NCBI RefSeq assembly: GCF_019024285.1
Contig: NZ_WMKZ01000033.1
Coordinates: 1-49,353 of the forward strand
Reading direction: 5' to 3'
Length of the DNA: 49,353 bases
Origin: Alkalihalobacterium elongatum
GTDB lineage: Bacteria; Bacillota; Bacilli; Bacillales; Bacillaceae_F
The first letter of the stretch is position 1; every line of letters starts with the position of its first letter. The notes beneath the pieces were generated by a model that was given only the letters and a program-made list of their open reading frames with translations, searched no databases and was not told the DNA's origin. Below, one piece after another: positions 32,785-40,807 of this stretch. The translations under genes and the position numbers were made by a program.

Positions 32785-33284
32785 TTAATGAATAATCGAG
32801 TTAAATGCGACAGTGTGACTAAATGAAATCCCGAGATAGCTATAGCTAATATGAACCTTATTAATCTCTTCGTTATGAATGACACTCACCCCATAAATTT
32901 CATCATTAATAGAAGCTGTTCCTGCATCCAATTTTTCGTAGTTAGAAGACGGAGCAGTGCCTGTTTTTATAGTTACCTCATCTATATTTGTAAACCCATA
33001 TTTTCTCGCTTCTTCACTATTATAATCATCGGTTATGATGAAACCTTGTAATGTATTACTGACTTGTATACTTGTTTCGAGTGGCTCTTCATTATTATTC
33101 ACCGACACATCTACTATCTTTATATCGCGAAAACCTTTGTTACCCACACCGACAACAACTGATTTATTGTCTTCGAGTGAAGCAATTGTACCAACCTCCA
33201 ATGGTGGGTTATATTGCAGCAGGAAATAAACGCCTGGGATAATTACTGTAGTAAGATAACAGCACTCCAAATTTTCTTTTTCAA
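32785..33284 (-). pseudogene. Membrane-anchored protein with frameshift in the N-terminal helix
   Basis: TTG at 33284, placed after AAAGGATGGG, opens a normal membrane anchor KKKIWSAVILL, then a stop. The neighbouring frame continues TVIIPGVYFLLQYNPPLEVG and a beta-rich domain of about 140 residues (GFRDIKIVDVSVNNNEEPL, VHISYSYLGISFSH). Adding one base near 33250 restores one anchor plus domain. The longer uninterrupted frame from an ATG at 33294 has a charged, unnatural N-terminus. Function of the intact protein unknown. Confidence 0.65.
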
Positions 33285-33411
33285 TTTTTCCCATCCTTTA
33301 CAAATGATCTCTTGCTTTTTTTCCTTCAATAAAAAGAGGAATGCCACACCGACTGCTCCTATACTATGCCTCTGTTAGTAGAATAAACTATTAGTTTGGA
33401 TGAGAAAAATA

Positions 33412-33702
33412 TCAACTTCCTAATTTCATTAACCATTCACGCAATTTGGCTTTTGGATAATAAACATTATTATTTATGATAATATGTGGAATGTTTGGGT
33501 GTTCATTAAGCAAATTTTTTGCATCTTCCTTAGAAATACCTATAAAATGATGAACGTTACTCTCCTTAATTAATTCGTGTTCATCATCCTCATCTAACGA
33601 CTCTAAAATATTTTTTGAATTCGGGTTTTTAAAGTTTTTCAACCCATCTCCAATTAAATATCCTGCAATCGCAATCCCCATTGCTAACCAAATATAATCC
33701 AT
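33412..33702 (-). CDS. Membrane-anchored protein with excisionase-like end
   Basis: This 96-residue protein has an N-terminal helix (about 2-19, YIWLAMGIAIAGYLIGDG), an acidic linker (ESLDEDDEHELIKES) and a C-terminal part (HHFIGISKEDAKNLLNEHP, VYYPKAKLREWLMKLG) that resembles the wing-and-helix of excisionase-like DNA-binding domains. A membrane anchor plus such a domain is unusual; DNA binding is not certain. Similar Bacillus proteins are known only as hypothetical. Confidence 0.65.
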   Translation of the reverse strand: MDYIWLAMGIAIAGYLIGDGLKNFKNPNSKNILESLDEDDEHELIKESNVHHFIGISKEDAKNLLNEHPNIPHIIINNNVYYPKAKLREWLMKLGS

Positions 33703-33905
33703 TTGAAATCCCCCAATCTTTGATGACCTTGCCCGAGCTTTCGCCCCCTTACTTGAACAGCTAAAAAATCGCTATACCTACTTATTGCTTCATACCTCTT
33801 TAGTCAGTGATAATTACGTTCCTACATCTCATTTTCTATGTATCTATATTTACGAAATATCTGGTAAAAGGTTTCAAATCCAGCATCCTTCTTCAAATAA
33901 ACAAA

Positions 33906-34559
33906 TCAAAAAATCCGGGTAGACTCCTCGTCTATCAACTTAACATGAATACCATTCGATGTTCCTCCATGAATATGTTTTAGAACATCTGATACATTGA
34001 GTAATTCCTTCAAATAAATAGACTTTTTCTGATTAGCTCCTATTGTCATTTGATGTGGACCTGCTAAATTCATAAGAGACTCCATCCGTAATTCATCTTC
34101 CATGAAAAAGGAATCTAAAAATTCTAACTCAAATGTCACAGCTTTATTGCTTCGGTTGTGTAATACAAGACGACATTCCCCATTCAAAAAGTCTTCACTC
34201 ACATACTCAAAATTGCACGTCCCATTTGCATCGTATGAAATTGCTTTAATTCCACTTGCTAATGTTTCTTGGTACATTGTAATTAGAATGTTTGGTAGAA
34301 AAGCATATACGATTAAAACAATGACTATTGATCTTAAGCGGTATTTCTTCATGCCAATTGCAAGTAAAACGATGGCCATTATAAACAAAACAGAAGCAAT
34401 GATACCGAGCAAAATATATCCATCCTGATTACTGATTGGAAACGACATGAATGTAGAACGTGCTTGAAACAATACATTATTAGGGAACGGAAAAAATAAA
34501 AACATACATATACCTAAAAGAACAACTGAACTAATGAGCGCCACTTTACTTCTTATCAT
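33906..34559 (-). CDS. Membrane protein with extracytoplasmic beta domain
   Basis: This 217-residue protein has three helices in the first half (about 7-26, 48-68, 75-95), then a beta-rich part (CNFEYVSEDFLNGECRLVLH, KAVTFELEFLDSFF) with two cysteines, likely a disulfide, and a C-terminal strand NGIHVKLIDEES. Fourteen bases before the next gene (34574-35071), so probably expressed together. No family recognised. Confidence 0.65.
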   Translation of the reverse strand: MIRSKVALISSVVLLGICMFLFFPFPNNVLFQARSTFMSFPISNQDGYILLGIIASVLFIMAIVLLAIGMKKYRLRSIVIVLIVYAFLPNILITMYQETLASGIKAISYDANGTCNFEYVSEDFLNGECRLVLHNRSNKAVTFELEFLDSFFMEDELRMESLMNLAGPHQMTIGANQKKSIYLKELLNVSDVLKHIHGGTSNGIHVKLIDEESTRIF

Positions 34560-34573
34560 AAAATCCTCCCTTC

Positions 34574-35071
34574 CTATTTATTAGATGGTGGTGGAAATAA
34601 TTTTTTTATTAAGACAATAGATAATGAAAGGAAAATAGAAAGTGTTAAAAACATTAAATAAGTATTTAGATTGAAGTATAGTTTGTTAGTATGAATTGAT
34701 AACAGAGAAGATGTAATTTGTTCAATATACACCCGATCTACATAACCAAATTCTTTTTGATATACGTCTGCTAATACATTGCGATGATTGTTGAACAAAA
34801 ACTGTTGATAATATAACCCAAAAAACCAATGAAAAACTATACCTATAATAGCAATGAGGGCTATACGAGAATTAATCCTGAAATTCTTCAACACCTTAAT
34901 CCACAAGAAAACTAGATAAACGAAGAGCGGCAATAGTATAGGCATTAATAATAATGCTGGGTTTCCGTTTCCTGAAACTGTCCTAGGAGACGGTGTTAAT
35001 AGGTTAAATATATAAAACAACAAACCACTTACAATGCTGATAATAATGACAAGAGTATATTCCTTTTTCAA
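34574..35071 (-). CDS. Multi-helix membrane protein of unknown function
   Basis: About 165 residues and four helices (about 5-25, 38-58, 67-90, 135-158). The start is moved to TTG at 35071 because AGAGGTGG lies five bases before it; an upstream ATG (35179) would add 36 residues without membrane or family character. Likely a two-gene unit with 33906-34559. Confidence 0.65.
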   Translation of the reverse strand: MKKEYTLVIIISIVSGLLFYIFNLLTPSPRTVSGNGNPALLLMPILLPLFVYLVFLWIKVLKNFRINSRIALIAIIGIVFHWFFGLYYQQFLFNNHRNVLADVYQKEFGYVDRVYIEQITSSLLSIHTNKLYFNLNTYLMFLTLSIFLSLSIVLIKKLFPPPSNK

Positions 35072-35212
35072 TTTACCACCTCTTATTAATTTGTGGTTTA
35101 ATTCGCTAACTCCCCTGATATTGGAACATGGGTGGTGGTAAAGCGTTCTACTAAAGAGCTCCGGTTTGTTGAAGAACAATCTCCACCATACAATCCACTA
35201 ATATTTTTAATC

Positions 35213-35626
35213 TTATTCTCCGTGCAATGGATATGTCATACCGTCTTTTGTCGAGGAAGCACCTACAACTTCATTTTCACTCATTATAACTGTCACATGG
35301 ATATGGCCAAATCCAAATAAATTACTTAATGGATGGTTATTTACATAAAAGAATTCATGATGGAGCTTTTTATCAACATAGAATTCTAGATTTTTATTCT
35401 GAACCTTTAGATAGTCAGAATACGGCTTTTCTGTTAGCTCATTGTTTGTTATAGTGTATAGACCAAAATCATCACTATGGTAAAGAACAAAAAAACCTTC
35501 ATTTTTTAAATATGACACTACAATAGTGCTGGTTTCAGATAGATTAGTCAGATGATTCCACCTAATTCCTACGATTATTGCAAATACTGTAATAACTATT
35601 AAAATTACTATAAAAATCTTCTTCAA
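35213..35626 (-). CDS. Membrane-anchored extracytoplasmic protein
   Basis: About 137 residues. An N-terminal helix (KKIFIVILIVITVFAIIVGI) is followed by a mixed domain outside the membrane (IVVSYLKNEGFFVLYHSDDF, FGHIHVTVIMSENEVVGAS) that looks like a DUF3139/YfjW-like small fold. The TTG at 35626 with AGAGTGGTG upstream is the likely start. Function unknown. Confidence 0.6.
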   Translation of the reverse strand: MKKIFIVILIVITVFAIIVGIRWNHLTNLSETSTIVVSYLKNEGFFVLYHSDDFGLYTITNNELTEKPYSDYLKVQNKNLEFYVDKKLHHEFFYVNNHPLSNLFGFGHIHVTVIMSENEVVGASSTKDGMTYPLHGE

Positions 35627-35639
35627 ATGACACCACTCT

Positions 35640-35735
35640 TCCACTGCTTCTTTGCTTCTATCTTTTGAACAAACCTGCCGCGTTAGCATGATAAGCGATA
35701 GCAGTTGTTACGCTATCGCTCCCGATACTTTAAGT
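35640..35735 (-). repeat. Inter-gene cassette element (well preserved)
   Basis: On the minus strand: AGCGATAGCGTAACAACTGC then TATCGCT, giving a perfect AGCGATAGC/GCTATCGCT stem, then GCTAACGCGGCAGGTTTGTTC. It has the same stem letters as the 23428-23505 element, 12 kb away. Confidence 0.7.
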
Positions 35736-35775
35736 ACAGTCTTGTCAAGAAATAAGTAACTAGCCATAGTAAAAT

Positions 35776-35961
35776 AAGCGGAGATTTTTCGGTTAGATGC
35801 AGAATGAAGCTCGTACCAGGGTATATAGGGGGAGATTTTCCGATTATGCAAAGAAAAATGACCCAATTTCAGTTTTTTTGAGTCGATAGGCGGAATTTCT
35901 CCGTCTATTCAAGCTATTTTCAGTGCTAATTACTAATTAAGCGGAATTTCTCCGTTTATTT
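35776..35961. repeat. Four degenerate copies of a CGGA...TCCG repeat
   Basis: GCGGAGATTTTTCGGTTA (near 35778), GGGGAGATTTTCCGATTA (35829), GCGGAATTTCTCCGTCTA (35890) and GCGGAATTTCTCCGTTTA (35941) recur at 43-61 bp spacing. Each is a short inverted repeat around a T-rich centre. This is a known style of Bacillus interspersed repeat. The array fills the space next to the endonuclease remnant. Confidence 0.75.
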
Positions 35962-35980
35962 ATCAGATCGGGTTCTTAAC

Positions 35981-36181
35981 CTATTCCCCCAGCCATCGGC
36001 CAATCACTTGCTGAACAATTTGTTGGCATCGACGAGGCTTCTCACTAACTTGGTCATAAGAAAAGCGTATCACGGTCCATCCGTCAATCACCAACTGGTT
36101 TTGACGTTCCAGGCTGGAAAATTGCCATCTGCTTATGTTCTTTAAGTGAGGGCCGTATCCGTCATCTCTTTTTTTGAACAA
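35981..36181 (-). pseudogene. C-terminal remnant of an endonuclease-like (DUF559/Vsr-type) protein
   Basis: These 66 codons match only the end of DUF559-type restriction-like nucleases: WQFSSLERQNQLVIDGWTVIRFSYDQVSEKPRRCQQ is the usual final strand and helix (written here as one short span around residues 19-54). The catalytic D/ExK strands are absent. The only start is a TTG inside the 3' end of 36162-36323. Probably a dead fragment that marks an old insertion or deletion. Confidence 0.6.
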
Positions 36182-36323
36182 TTTTTATTAAAATCGGAAT
36201 CCCATAAAAAACTATTATTCCTACGATAACAGATAAAAAAATATCAAGTTGTATTACATCGGTTACAAAGAGCAACACTAATGCCACTAGAACGAATATT
36301 CTCCAATACAAAATAAAATTCAT
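36162..36323 (-). CDS. Small two-helix membrane protein (53 aa)
   Basis: MNFILYWRIFVLVALVLLFV begins the first helix; the second is at about 27-47 (LDIFLSVIVGIIVFYGIPIL), ending IVQKKR. AAAAAAGGAGTTTCTC before the ATG supports translation. Its 3' end overlaps the endonuclease remnant in another frame. No family recognised. Confidence 0.6.
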   Translation of the reverse strand: MNFILYWRIFVLVALVLLFVTDVIQLDIFLSVIVGIIVFYGIPILIKIVQKKR

Positions 36324-36394
36324 GAGAAACTCCTTTTTTCAGTATTGCTACCCATTAGCTTCATAAGCAGTTTTTTTAAACGCTAATTGAATAC

Positions 36395-36706
36395 CTAATG
36401 TTCATTAGAACTTTCATTATATTTAACTAGATATGGTAAAAACAAAGAGATGAATAAAGAAATTGAGATCATAAGAATGATAGCTGCAAAGATATTTAAG
36501 TGGAAATAGTTTAATAAAAGAACACCGAAAAATACCATAGGGACAACAATTAAGAAAGATACCAAATTTCTTGAAGAGAAAGATAATTTGTGTGCAGTGT
36601 TACATTTTTCACAAATTACAGGTTTATATCCTAACCATAATGATTTATTAATTACTCCCCATTTCATTTGTACCCCACATTTATTACAACTTGGTAAACC
36701 CATCAT
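36395..36706 (-). CDS. TIGR04104-like CxxC membrane protein
   Basis: This 103-residue protein has CNKCGVQMKWG (about 7-17) and, twenty-odd residues later, ICEKCNTAHKLSF (about 31-43), the paired CxxC knuckle of the 'cxxc_20_cxxc' family. Two or three membrane helices follow (about 48-68 and 70-95). The zinc-ribbon N-terminus is cytoplasmic. I recall it as common in Bacillus accessory regions, with no known role. ATG at 36706 or the next codon, after GGGGGTGTA. Confidence 0.8.
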   Translation of the reverse strand: MMGLPSCNKCGVQMKWGVINKSLWLGYKPVICEKCNTAHKLSFSSRNLVSFLIVVPMVFFGVLLLNYFHLNIFAAIILMISISLFISLFLPYLVKYNESSNEH

Positions 36707-36734
36707 TACACCCCCAATTGAACAAGAAAGGCAT

Positions 36735-37373
36735 TTACTTGAATATATCGTCGATCCTATTTCTATCGTAGTCTAATATCCAATCATTATATTTTTCATA
36801 AACATCTCTTATGGTTTCAGTCGAACTAGCCAACAAATCACAACCTCTGTCATCATATATGTAAAATATAGTTTTCCTATCGATGTTTATAAAATAGACG
36901 CTGTGAAATATATTTGGTTTTATCCCCATATCTTGATTGCAAATTGCTTTTAACATAGGAGTATATTGAATGTCAGATAGCTTACATTTTAGACAAAACC
37001 GATGCGTCTTCCATATTCCATCATCATCTTCTGGATAAATATACGGGATTGTATTTTTCTGTAGTTTATACAAAACCGATTTGTCATTAACGTATTTATG
37101 AAAAACGTTTAATTTATGCTTAAAAGCTTCACCATCCGCATAATCATTGACATCAACGACAATAAAAAGATCATCATCTGATGAATGTAGCGACTGAAAT
37201 AAAGTAATTGCTCTTTCATAAACACCCTGGAGATATGGGCAATTTACATAAACGTTGTCAGAGTCATAGTTTACTCCTAATTCAAACCTCAATCCGATCT
37301 CCCAACTATAAAATAACGGCGGTCTAAATTCTAAGTTTGGGAAATGATCATTCATAAATTCTTTTAAATGCAT
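36735..37373 (-). CDS. DUF3885 domain protein
   Basis: About 212 residues. The DUF3885 pattern is visible as FELGVNYD near the start, YLQGVYERAITLFQSLHSSDDD in the middle, and IFYIYDDRGCDLLASSTETIRDVYEKYNDWILDYDR at the end (positions about 175-210). Soluble, with no clear catalytic motif. The start is taken as ATG at 37373, eight bases after AGAGGTG. In other Bacillus these proteins occur singly or in tandem in accessory islands; function unknown. Confidence 0.82.
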   Translation of the reverse strand: MHLKEFMNDHFPNLEFRPPLFYSWEIGLRFELGVNYDSDNVYVNCPYLQGVYERAITLFQSLHSSDDDLFIVVDVNDYADGEAFKHKLNVFHKYVNDKSVLYKLQKNTIPYIYPEDDDGIWKTHRFCLKCKLSDIQYTPMLKAICNQDMGIKPNIFHSVYFINIDRKTIFYIYDDRGCDLLASSTETIRDVYEKYNDWILDYDRNRIDDIFK

Positions 37374-37536
37374 AAGTTGCACCTCTTTATTCTCCTTTAC
37401 TTCTCTCAATTATCTACATAAATTCTGCATTACTTTTTCCTATAAAAGCAAAACCACTTCTCTTGCTCTTCTGTCTGGTTCACTCAAAAAGAAACGCGCT
37501 GACCCTTAACAAAGCAGCGCACCTTTTAGCGTATCA

Positions 37537-37929
37537 TCAATCATTACTTAGCGTAATTGTTTCAACATTACCATTCCATTCGACTGTCACTTCAACTGCG
37601 GAGTCTTCTGTTATTTTAGCGTTCGTTGGATTTGCATTACTATTACTTCTTAAAACCCCATTTTCAGATAGTGTGTAGCCAACACCTCCAAAGCCTCCTG
37701 CATTTGTTTCAACATCAAAAGTAATATCTCCAACTGAATGAACATCATTTCCTTTATAAAGCAGCTCAAATTCTTGGTCTTCATAATCATTACTATGCTG
37801 TTTAACCTTTAAAGACGCTGACCAATTATCTGTTTCACCTGTAAAAGTAAAAGTGTAAATGCTGTAAACACAAGCCGACAGAACTAACATGAATAGTAAC
37901 CCAAGCAACACTGATAGCTTTCGTACCAT
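37537..37929 (-). CDS. Lipoprotein of unknown function
   Basis: This 130-residue lipoprotein has lipobox VLSAC (C20), then VYSIYTFTF. The mature part is a beta-sandwich-like sequence (WSASLKVKQHSNDY, VEVTVEWNGNVETITLSND). ATG at 37929 after AGGAGGGGGGATC. Leftmost-transcribed start of the minus-strand small-gene series; the guaC unit begins beyond it on the plus strand. Confidence 0.68.
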   Translation of the reverse strand: MVRKLSVLLGLLFMLVLSACVYSIYTFTFTGETDNWSASLKVKQHSNDYEDQEFELLYKGNDVHSVGDITFDVETNAGGFGGVGYTLSENGVLRSNSNANPTNAKITEDSAVEVTVEWNGNVETITLSND

Positions 37930-38117
37930 ATGATCCCCCCTCCTTATTTCATACGATATTGCCAGACATAAGTTTCAACTTTTTTCCATTTACCTTCATT
38001 CAGGCATTAACTTCAACAATGCACTAATTCATACCCTTTCTTTTTTGAAAAGGCCATTTTTTTAGTGTTTCCGTTAATTTTCTTATGGTTTTTCTATAAA
38101 AATCCGAATAATAATCA

Positions 38118-38146
38118 TTTACATATAATAAAAGTTCGTTTATAAT
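38118..38146 (+). promoter_or_regulatory. guaC promoter
   Basis: TTTACA (38118-38123), a 17-bp spacer and TATAAT (38141-38146): a near-consensus sigma-A promoter. Predicted start near 38153, about 27 bases before the purine aptamer. Confidence 0.75.
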
Positions 38147-38179
38147 CAATTTTGTGTTTAAGAAAATTATTTGAAATCA

Positions 38180-38284
38180 TTCGTATATTCTTAGAAATAT
38201 GGTCTAAGAGTCTCTACTAGGAACCTTAAAATCCTAACTACGAATGGGTGGTTTCCTCTACCCATTTTTAGTTAGGATTTTTTT
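38180..38284 (+). promoter_or_regulatory. Guanine-type purine riboswitch with overlapping terminator (predicted ON switch)
   Basis: Aptamer 38180-38244: P1 TTCGTA/TACGAA, P2 CTTAGA/TCTAAG with loop AATATGG, J2/3 AGTCTCTAC, P3 TAGGA/TCCTA with loop CCTTAAA, and J3/1 ACTACG. The C in J3/1 is the base that sets guanine over adenine. The terminator 38229-38280 (followed by TTTT) has as its 5' arm AAATCCTAACTA, which is the 3' side of P3, J3/1 and P1, pairing 12 for 12 with TAGTTAGGATTT. Aptamer and terminator cannot coexist, so ligand should allow read-through into guaC. Confidence 0.85.
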
Positions 38285-38335
38285 ATTGTTTTGGAAGAAC
38301 ATTATATTTAAATATATCTGTTGGGAGTGTAGATC

Positions 38336-39319
38336 ATGGATAATGTATTTGATTATGAAGATATTCAGTTAATCCCTAATAAATGTGTCGTTAACAGCCG
38401 TTTGGAGTGTGATACGACTGTGACACTAGGAGGTCGTGAGTTTAAACTTCCTGTTGTGCCTGCCAATATGCAAACGATCATTGATGAAAAAATAGCCCTA
38501 TATCTTGCTGAAAATAATTACTTTTATATTATGCATCGCTTTGAGCCAGAAAAACGCATGTCATTTGTTAAAGAGATGCAGGCGAAAGGTCTCTACGCTT
38601 CAATTAGTGTTGGAGTGAAGGAAGATGAATATCAATTTATCGAAGAGCTAGCAGCGGCAAATCTTACCCCTGAATACATCACGATTGACATTGCACATGG
38701 TCATTCAAATGCAGTCATCAATATGATTCAGCATATTAAAAAATATCTACCTAAGAGCTTTGTCATTGCTGGTAATGTCGGGACTCCTGAAGCTGTCCGT
38801 GAACTTGAGCACGCTGGTGCCGATGCGACAAAGGTTGGAATTGGACCTGGTAAAGTATGTATCACAAAAATTAAAACAGGATTCGGAACTGGAGGCTGGC
38901 AGCTGGCAGCACTTCGCTGGTGTGCAAAGGCAGCAAGTAAACCAGTTATTGCTGATGGCGGAATACGAACACACGGTGACATCGCCAAATCGATTCGATT
39001 CGGTGCAACGATGATCATGATTGGCTCGCTTTTTGCTGGGCATGAAGAATCACCAGGAGAAACGATCGAACTCGATGGAAAGATAGTAAAAGAATATTTC
39101 GGGTCTGCTTCTGAATTCCAAAAAGGGGAAAAGAAGAACGTAGAAGGTAAGAAAATGTACGTTGAGCATAAAGGTGCCTTACAGGATACGTTAACTGAAA
39201 TGGAGCAAGATCTGCAATCTTCTATTTCGTATGCTGGTGGTACTACGCTAGATTCCATCCGTCACGTAGATTATGTCATTGTGAAAAACTCTATCTTTAA
39301 CGGCGATAAAGTATATTAA
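38336..39319 (+). CDS. guaC: GMP reductase GuaC
   Basis: This 327-residue enzyme reductively deaminates GMP to IMP with NADPH, returning guanine nucleotides to the common purine pool. An IMPDH-like barrel is visible, with [10 protein letters not shown] near 41-50, catalytic loop [11 protein letters not shown] with C175, the flap segment [15 protein letters not shown], and phosphate site [15 protein letters not shown] / [16 protein letters not shown]. Length equals B. subtilis GuaC (326). Start ATG at 38336, ribosome site TTGGGAGTG. It is behind the guanine riboswitch, fitting a rise in expression when guanine is plentiful. Confidence 0.96.
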   Translation: MDNVFDYEDIQLIPNKCVVNSRLECDTTVTLGGREFKLPVVPANMQTIIDEKIALYLAENNYFYIMHRFEPEKRMSFVKEMQAKGLYASISVGVKEDEYQFIEELAAANLTPEYITIDIAHGHSNAVINMIQHIKKYLPKSFVIAGNVGTPEAVRELEHAGADATKVGIGPGKVCITKIKTGFGTGGWQLAALRWCAKAASKPVIADGGIRTHGDIAKSIRFGATMIMIGSLFAGHEESPGETIELDGKIVKEYFGSASEFQKGEKKNVEGKKMYVEHKGALQDTLTEMEQDLQSSISYAGGTTLDSIRHVDYVIVKNSIFNGDKVY

Positions 39320-39370
39320 GGTTTTAAAGAAAGAAAGCTCTTTTTATGGTGAAAATTGGATAGAAGCTTG

Positions 39371-39416
39371 AAAGCATAAGTAATCAACAGTGACTGATTA
39401 CTTATGCTTTTTTTCT
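39371..39416 (+). terminator. guaC terminator
   Basis: AAAGCATAAGTAATCA (39371-39386) and TGATTACTTATGCTTT (39395-39410) form a perfect 16-bp stem followed by TTTTCTTC. Confidence 0.9.
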
Positions 39417-39429
39417 TCATTCAAAAGAA

Positions 39430-39465
39430 AAGACAGTGTGAAGTTCAACTTCTCTACTGTCTGCT
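39430..39465 (-). terminator. Terminator overlapping the end of the coiled-coil gene
   Basis: On the minus strand AGACAGT ... AGAAGT-TGA-ACTTC ... ACTGTCT followed by TTTCTTTT. The upper arm covers the last codons of 39454-39693. Confidence 0.7.
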
Positions 39466-39693
39466 TAATCTCTCTATTTCAGCTTCAACTTTATAAACTC
39501 TTTTGTTCAATACTTCAGTTTTATCATCAACATGTTCAGAAATTTTCTCTGTATAAGTCCCAAGACCTTCGATTAAGTTCTGCTGTAATTTTTGTTGGCC
39601 AACTTCAAGTCTGGCTTGTCCCGTTTTTAAATCACCGATATCCGTCTTTATTTCTTTCAATTCACATAAGATTTGTTTTAATATATCTTCCAA
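39454..39693 (-). CDS. Small coiled-coil protein of unknown function
   Basis: This 79-residue soluble protein is almost entirely heptad-patterned (LKQILCELKEIKTDIGDL, RLEVGQQKLQQNL, LNKRVYKVEAEIERLSRQ). TTG at 39693 after GCGGAGGAAAGTGC. Similar short coiled-coil proteins are frequent near phage or accessory genes in Bacillus; role unknown. Between guaC and the germination genes with its own terminator. Confidence 0.7.
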   Translation of the reverse strand: MEDILKQILCELKEIKTDIGDLKTGQARLEVGQQKLQQNLIEGLGTYTEKISEHVDDKTEVLNKRVYKVEAEIERLSRQ

Positions 39694-39801
39694 AGCACTT
39701 TCCTCCGCTCTAAGATACTATTTTTCAAGTATATCATCTATAAACTATTCCACCAATCAAATTTTTCTAATAAGGATAAAATAAAAATATGGTCAGAACT
39801 A

Positions 39802-39836
39802 AAAACCCGCTCATTTTTGAAGGTAGCGGGTTTTCG
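39802..39836 (-). terminator. Terminator of the cwlJ-gerQ operon
   Basis: On the minus strand AAAACCCGCT (39827-39836) pairs with AGCGGGTTTTT, ending in a T-run. It starts ten bases after the gerQ stop. Confidence 0.85.
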
Positions 39837-39846
39837 TTCTAAAACA

Positions 39847-40305
39847 TCACTCGGATACGTCCAAGGTTACAGTTGGACTTATTTCCATGTGAGGATAGTT
39901 AATTCTTTCATCGAATTCCACCCAGTCAAGATTTGCCATCAACAGTAGGTAGCGTTTACCACTTGCCGGGTCACTGATGATGATATGGTCACGGCCAGCC
40001 GTTTCAACACGACCTTGGTAAACCATTGCATTCCATCTGTTGTTCCCTTGGTAAGTAAAGTAGAAGGTACCAATCTTGCCTTTGTTAAAGCGCAGGATAT
40101 TTTCGATAAATGATTCTTCCACCCTGCCTGTCGGTAGCATCTGTCCAGTTCCCATCGGAACAACAGGCACATTATATGCAGGTCCAGAATGCATACCCAT
40201 CGGGAAGCCAGTTGGTTGTTGTGTGGCAGGTGCTTGCATCATAGTAGATGGATAAAAACCAGGGTAGTTCATTTGATTATAACTAGTGTTTTTTCCACAA
40301 GTCAT
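39847..40305 (-). CDS. gerQ: Spore coat/germination protein GerQ
   Basis: This 152-residue protein has a Pro/Met/Gln-rich N-terminal third (FYPSTMMQAPATQQPTGFP) that is low complexity, as in GerQ. A conserved domain of about 90 residues follows (VEESFIENILRFNKGKIGTF, GRDHIIISDPASGKRYLLL, LDWVEFDERINY). GerQ is a spore coat protein cross-linked by transglutaminase and needed to localise CwlJ for cortex breakdown during germination. It lies 25 bp downstream of cwlJ in the usual order. ATG at 40305 after AAAAGGAGATG. Confidence 0.92.
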   Translation of the reverse strand: MTCGKNTSYNQMNYPGFYPSTMMQAPATQQPTGFPMGMHSGPAYNVPVVPMGTGQMLPTGRVEESFIENILRFNKGKIGTFYFTYQGNNRWNAMVYQGRVETAGRDHIIISDPASGKRYLLLMANLDWVEFDERINYPHMEISPTVTLDVSE

Positions 40306-40330
40306 GATAAGTTCATCTCCTTTTTATTAA

Positions 40331-40807
40331 TCAACGATAAAACTCTGGGCAGTAGCCCGGTACACCGACATAGAAGCAATGATTTTTATGTGCAAAATCG
40401 AACTGTGTCATGGGCGATCTTGGCATCGTTGGGGTACAAGGATCGCGGAATGCTTGCCCTGGACTCGGATTAAAAAACCATAAGTTCATTCGGGCTCGTG
40501 GATTCCTATGACCATTCAATAAATTCCTGGCCCTCTGCAGGTCTTCTTCTGTGGGACGCTGTGTATACAAGGCTCCATTTAAAACAGGCTCAAAGTGAGG
40601 GATCCCAGTTCCCGGTATTTCTTGATAGATTGCATGTCTGATATTGCGTAAATTTCTGAAGTCAGGTTCACAGTCTGCCTCAACCCGATTGGCCACAACC
40701 GTTCCTACCATATCCATCCCTTCGGCGCCTTCACCAATGGCTTCTGCCAGCATCAGCCTTGCTAACGCGTTCACGTCATTTTCAGTATGATGTATTCGCC
40801 TACCCAT
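40331..40807 (-). CDS. cwlJ: Spore cortex-lytic enzyme CwlJ
   Basis: This 158-residue hydrolase of the SleB/CwlJ family has the catalytic glutamate region LARLMLAEAIGEGAEGMDMV (about 16-35) and the C-terminal WFFNPSPGQAFRDPC ... NHCFYVGVPGYCPEFY. It degrades cortex peptidoglycan in germination, notably the Ca-dipicolinate response, and depends on GerQ. No signal peptide, as in other CwlJ proteins (coat location). ATG at 40807 with GAAGGGAGTG upstream. Strong evidence that the host forms endospores. Confidence 0.94.
   Translation of the reverse strand: MGRRIHHTENDVNALARLMLAEAIGEGAEGMDMVGTVVANRVEADCEPDFRNLRNIRHAIYQEIPGTGIPHFEPVLNGALYTQRPTEEDLQRARNLLNGHRNPRARMNLWFFNPSPGQAFRDPCTPTMPRSPMTQFDFAHKNHCFYVGVPGYCPEFYR

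Noticed and set aside
20381-37929. Classical integron with attC sites
   Set aside because: The TAACG cores look faintly like attC ends, but the GTTRRRY/RYYYAAC pattern does not fit, most units seem to carry their own terminators, and no integrase gene is in the window.
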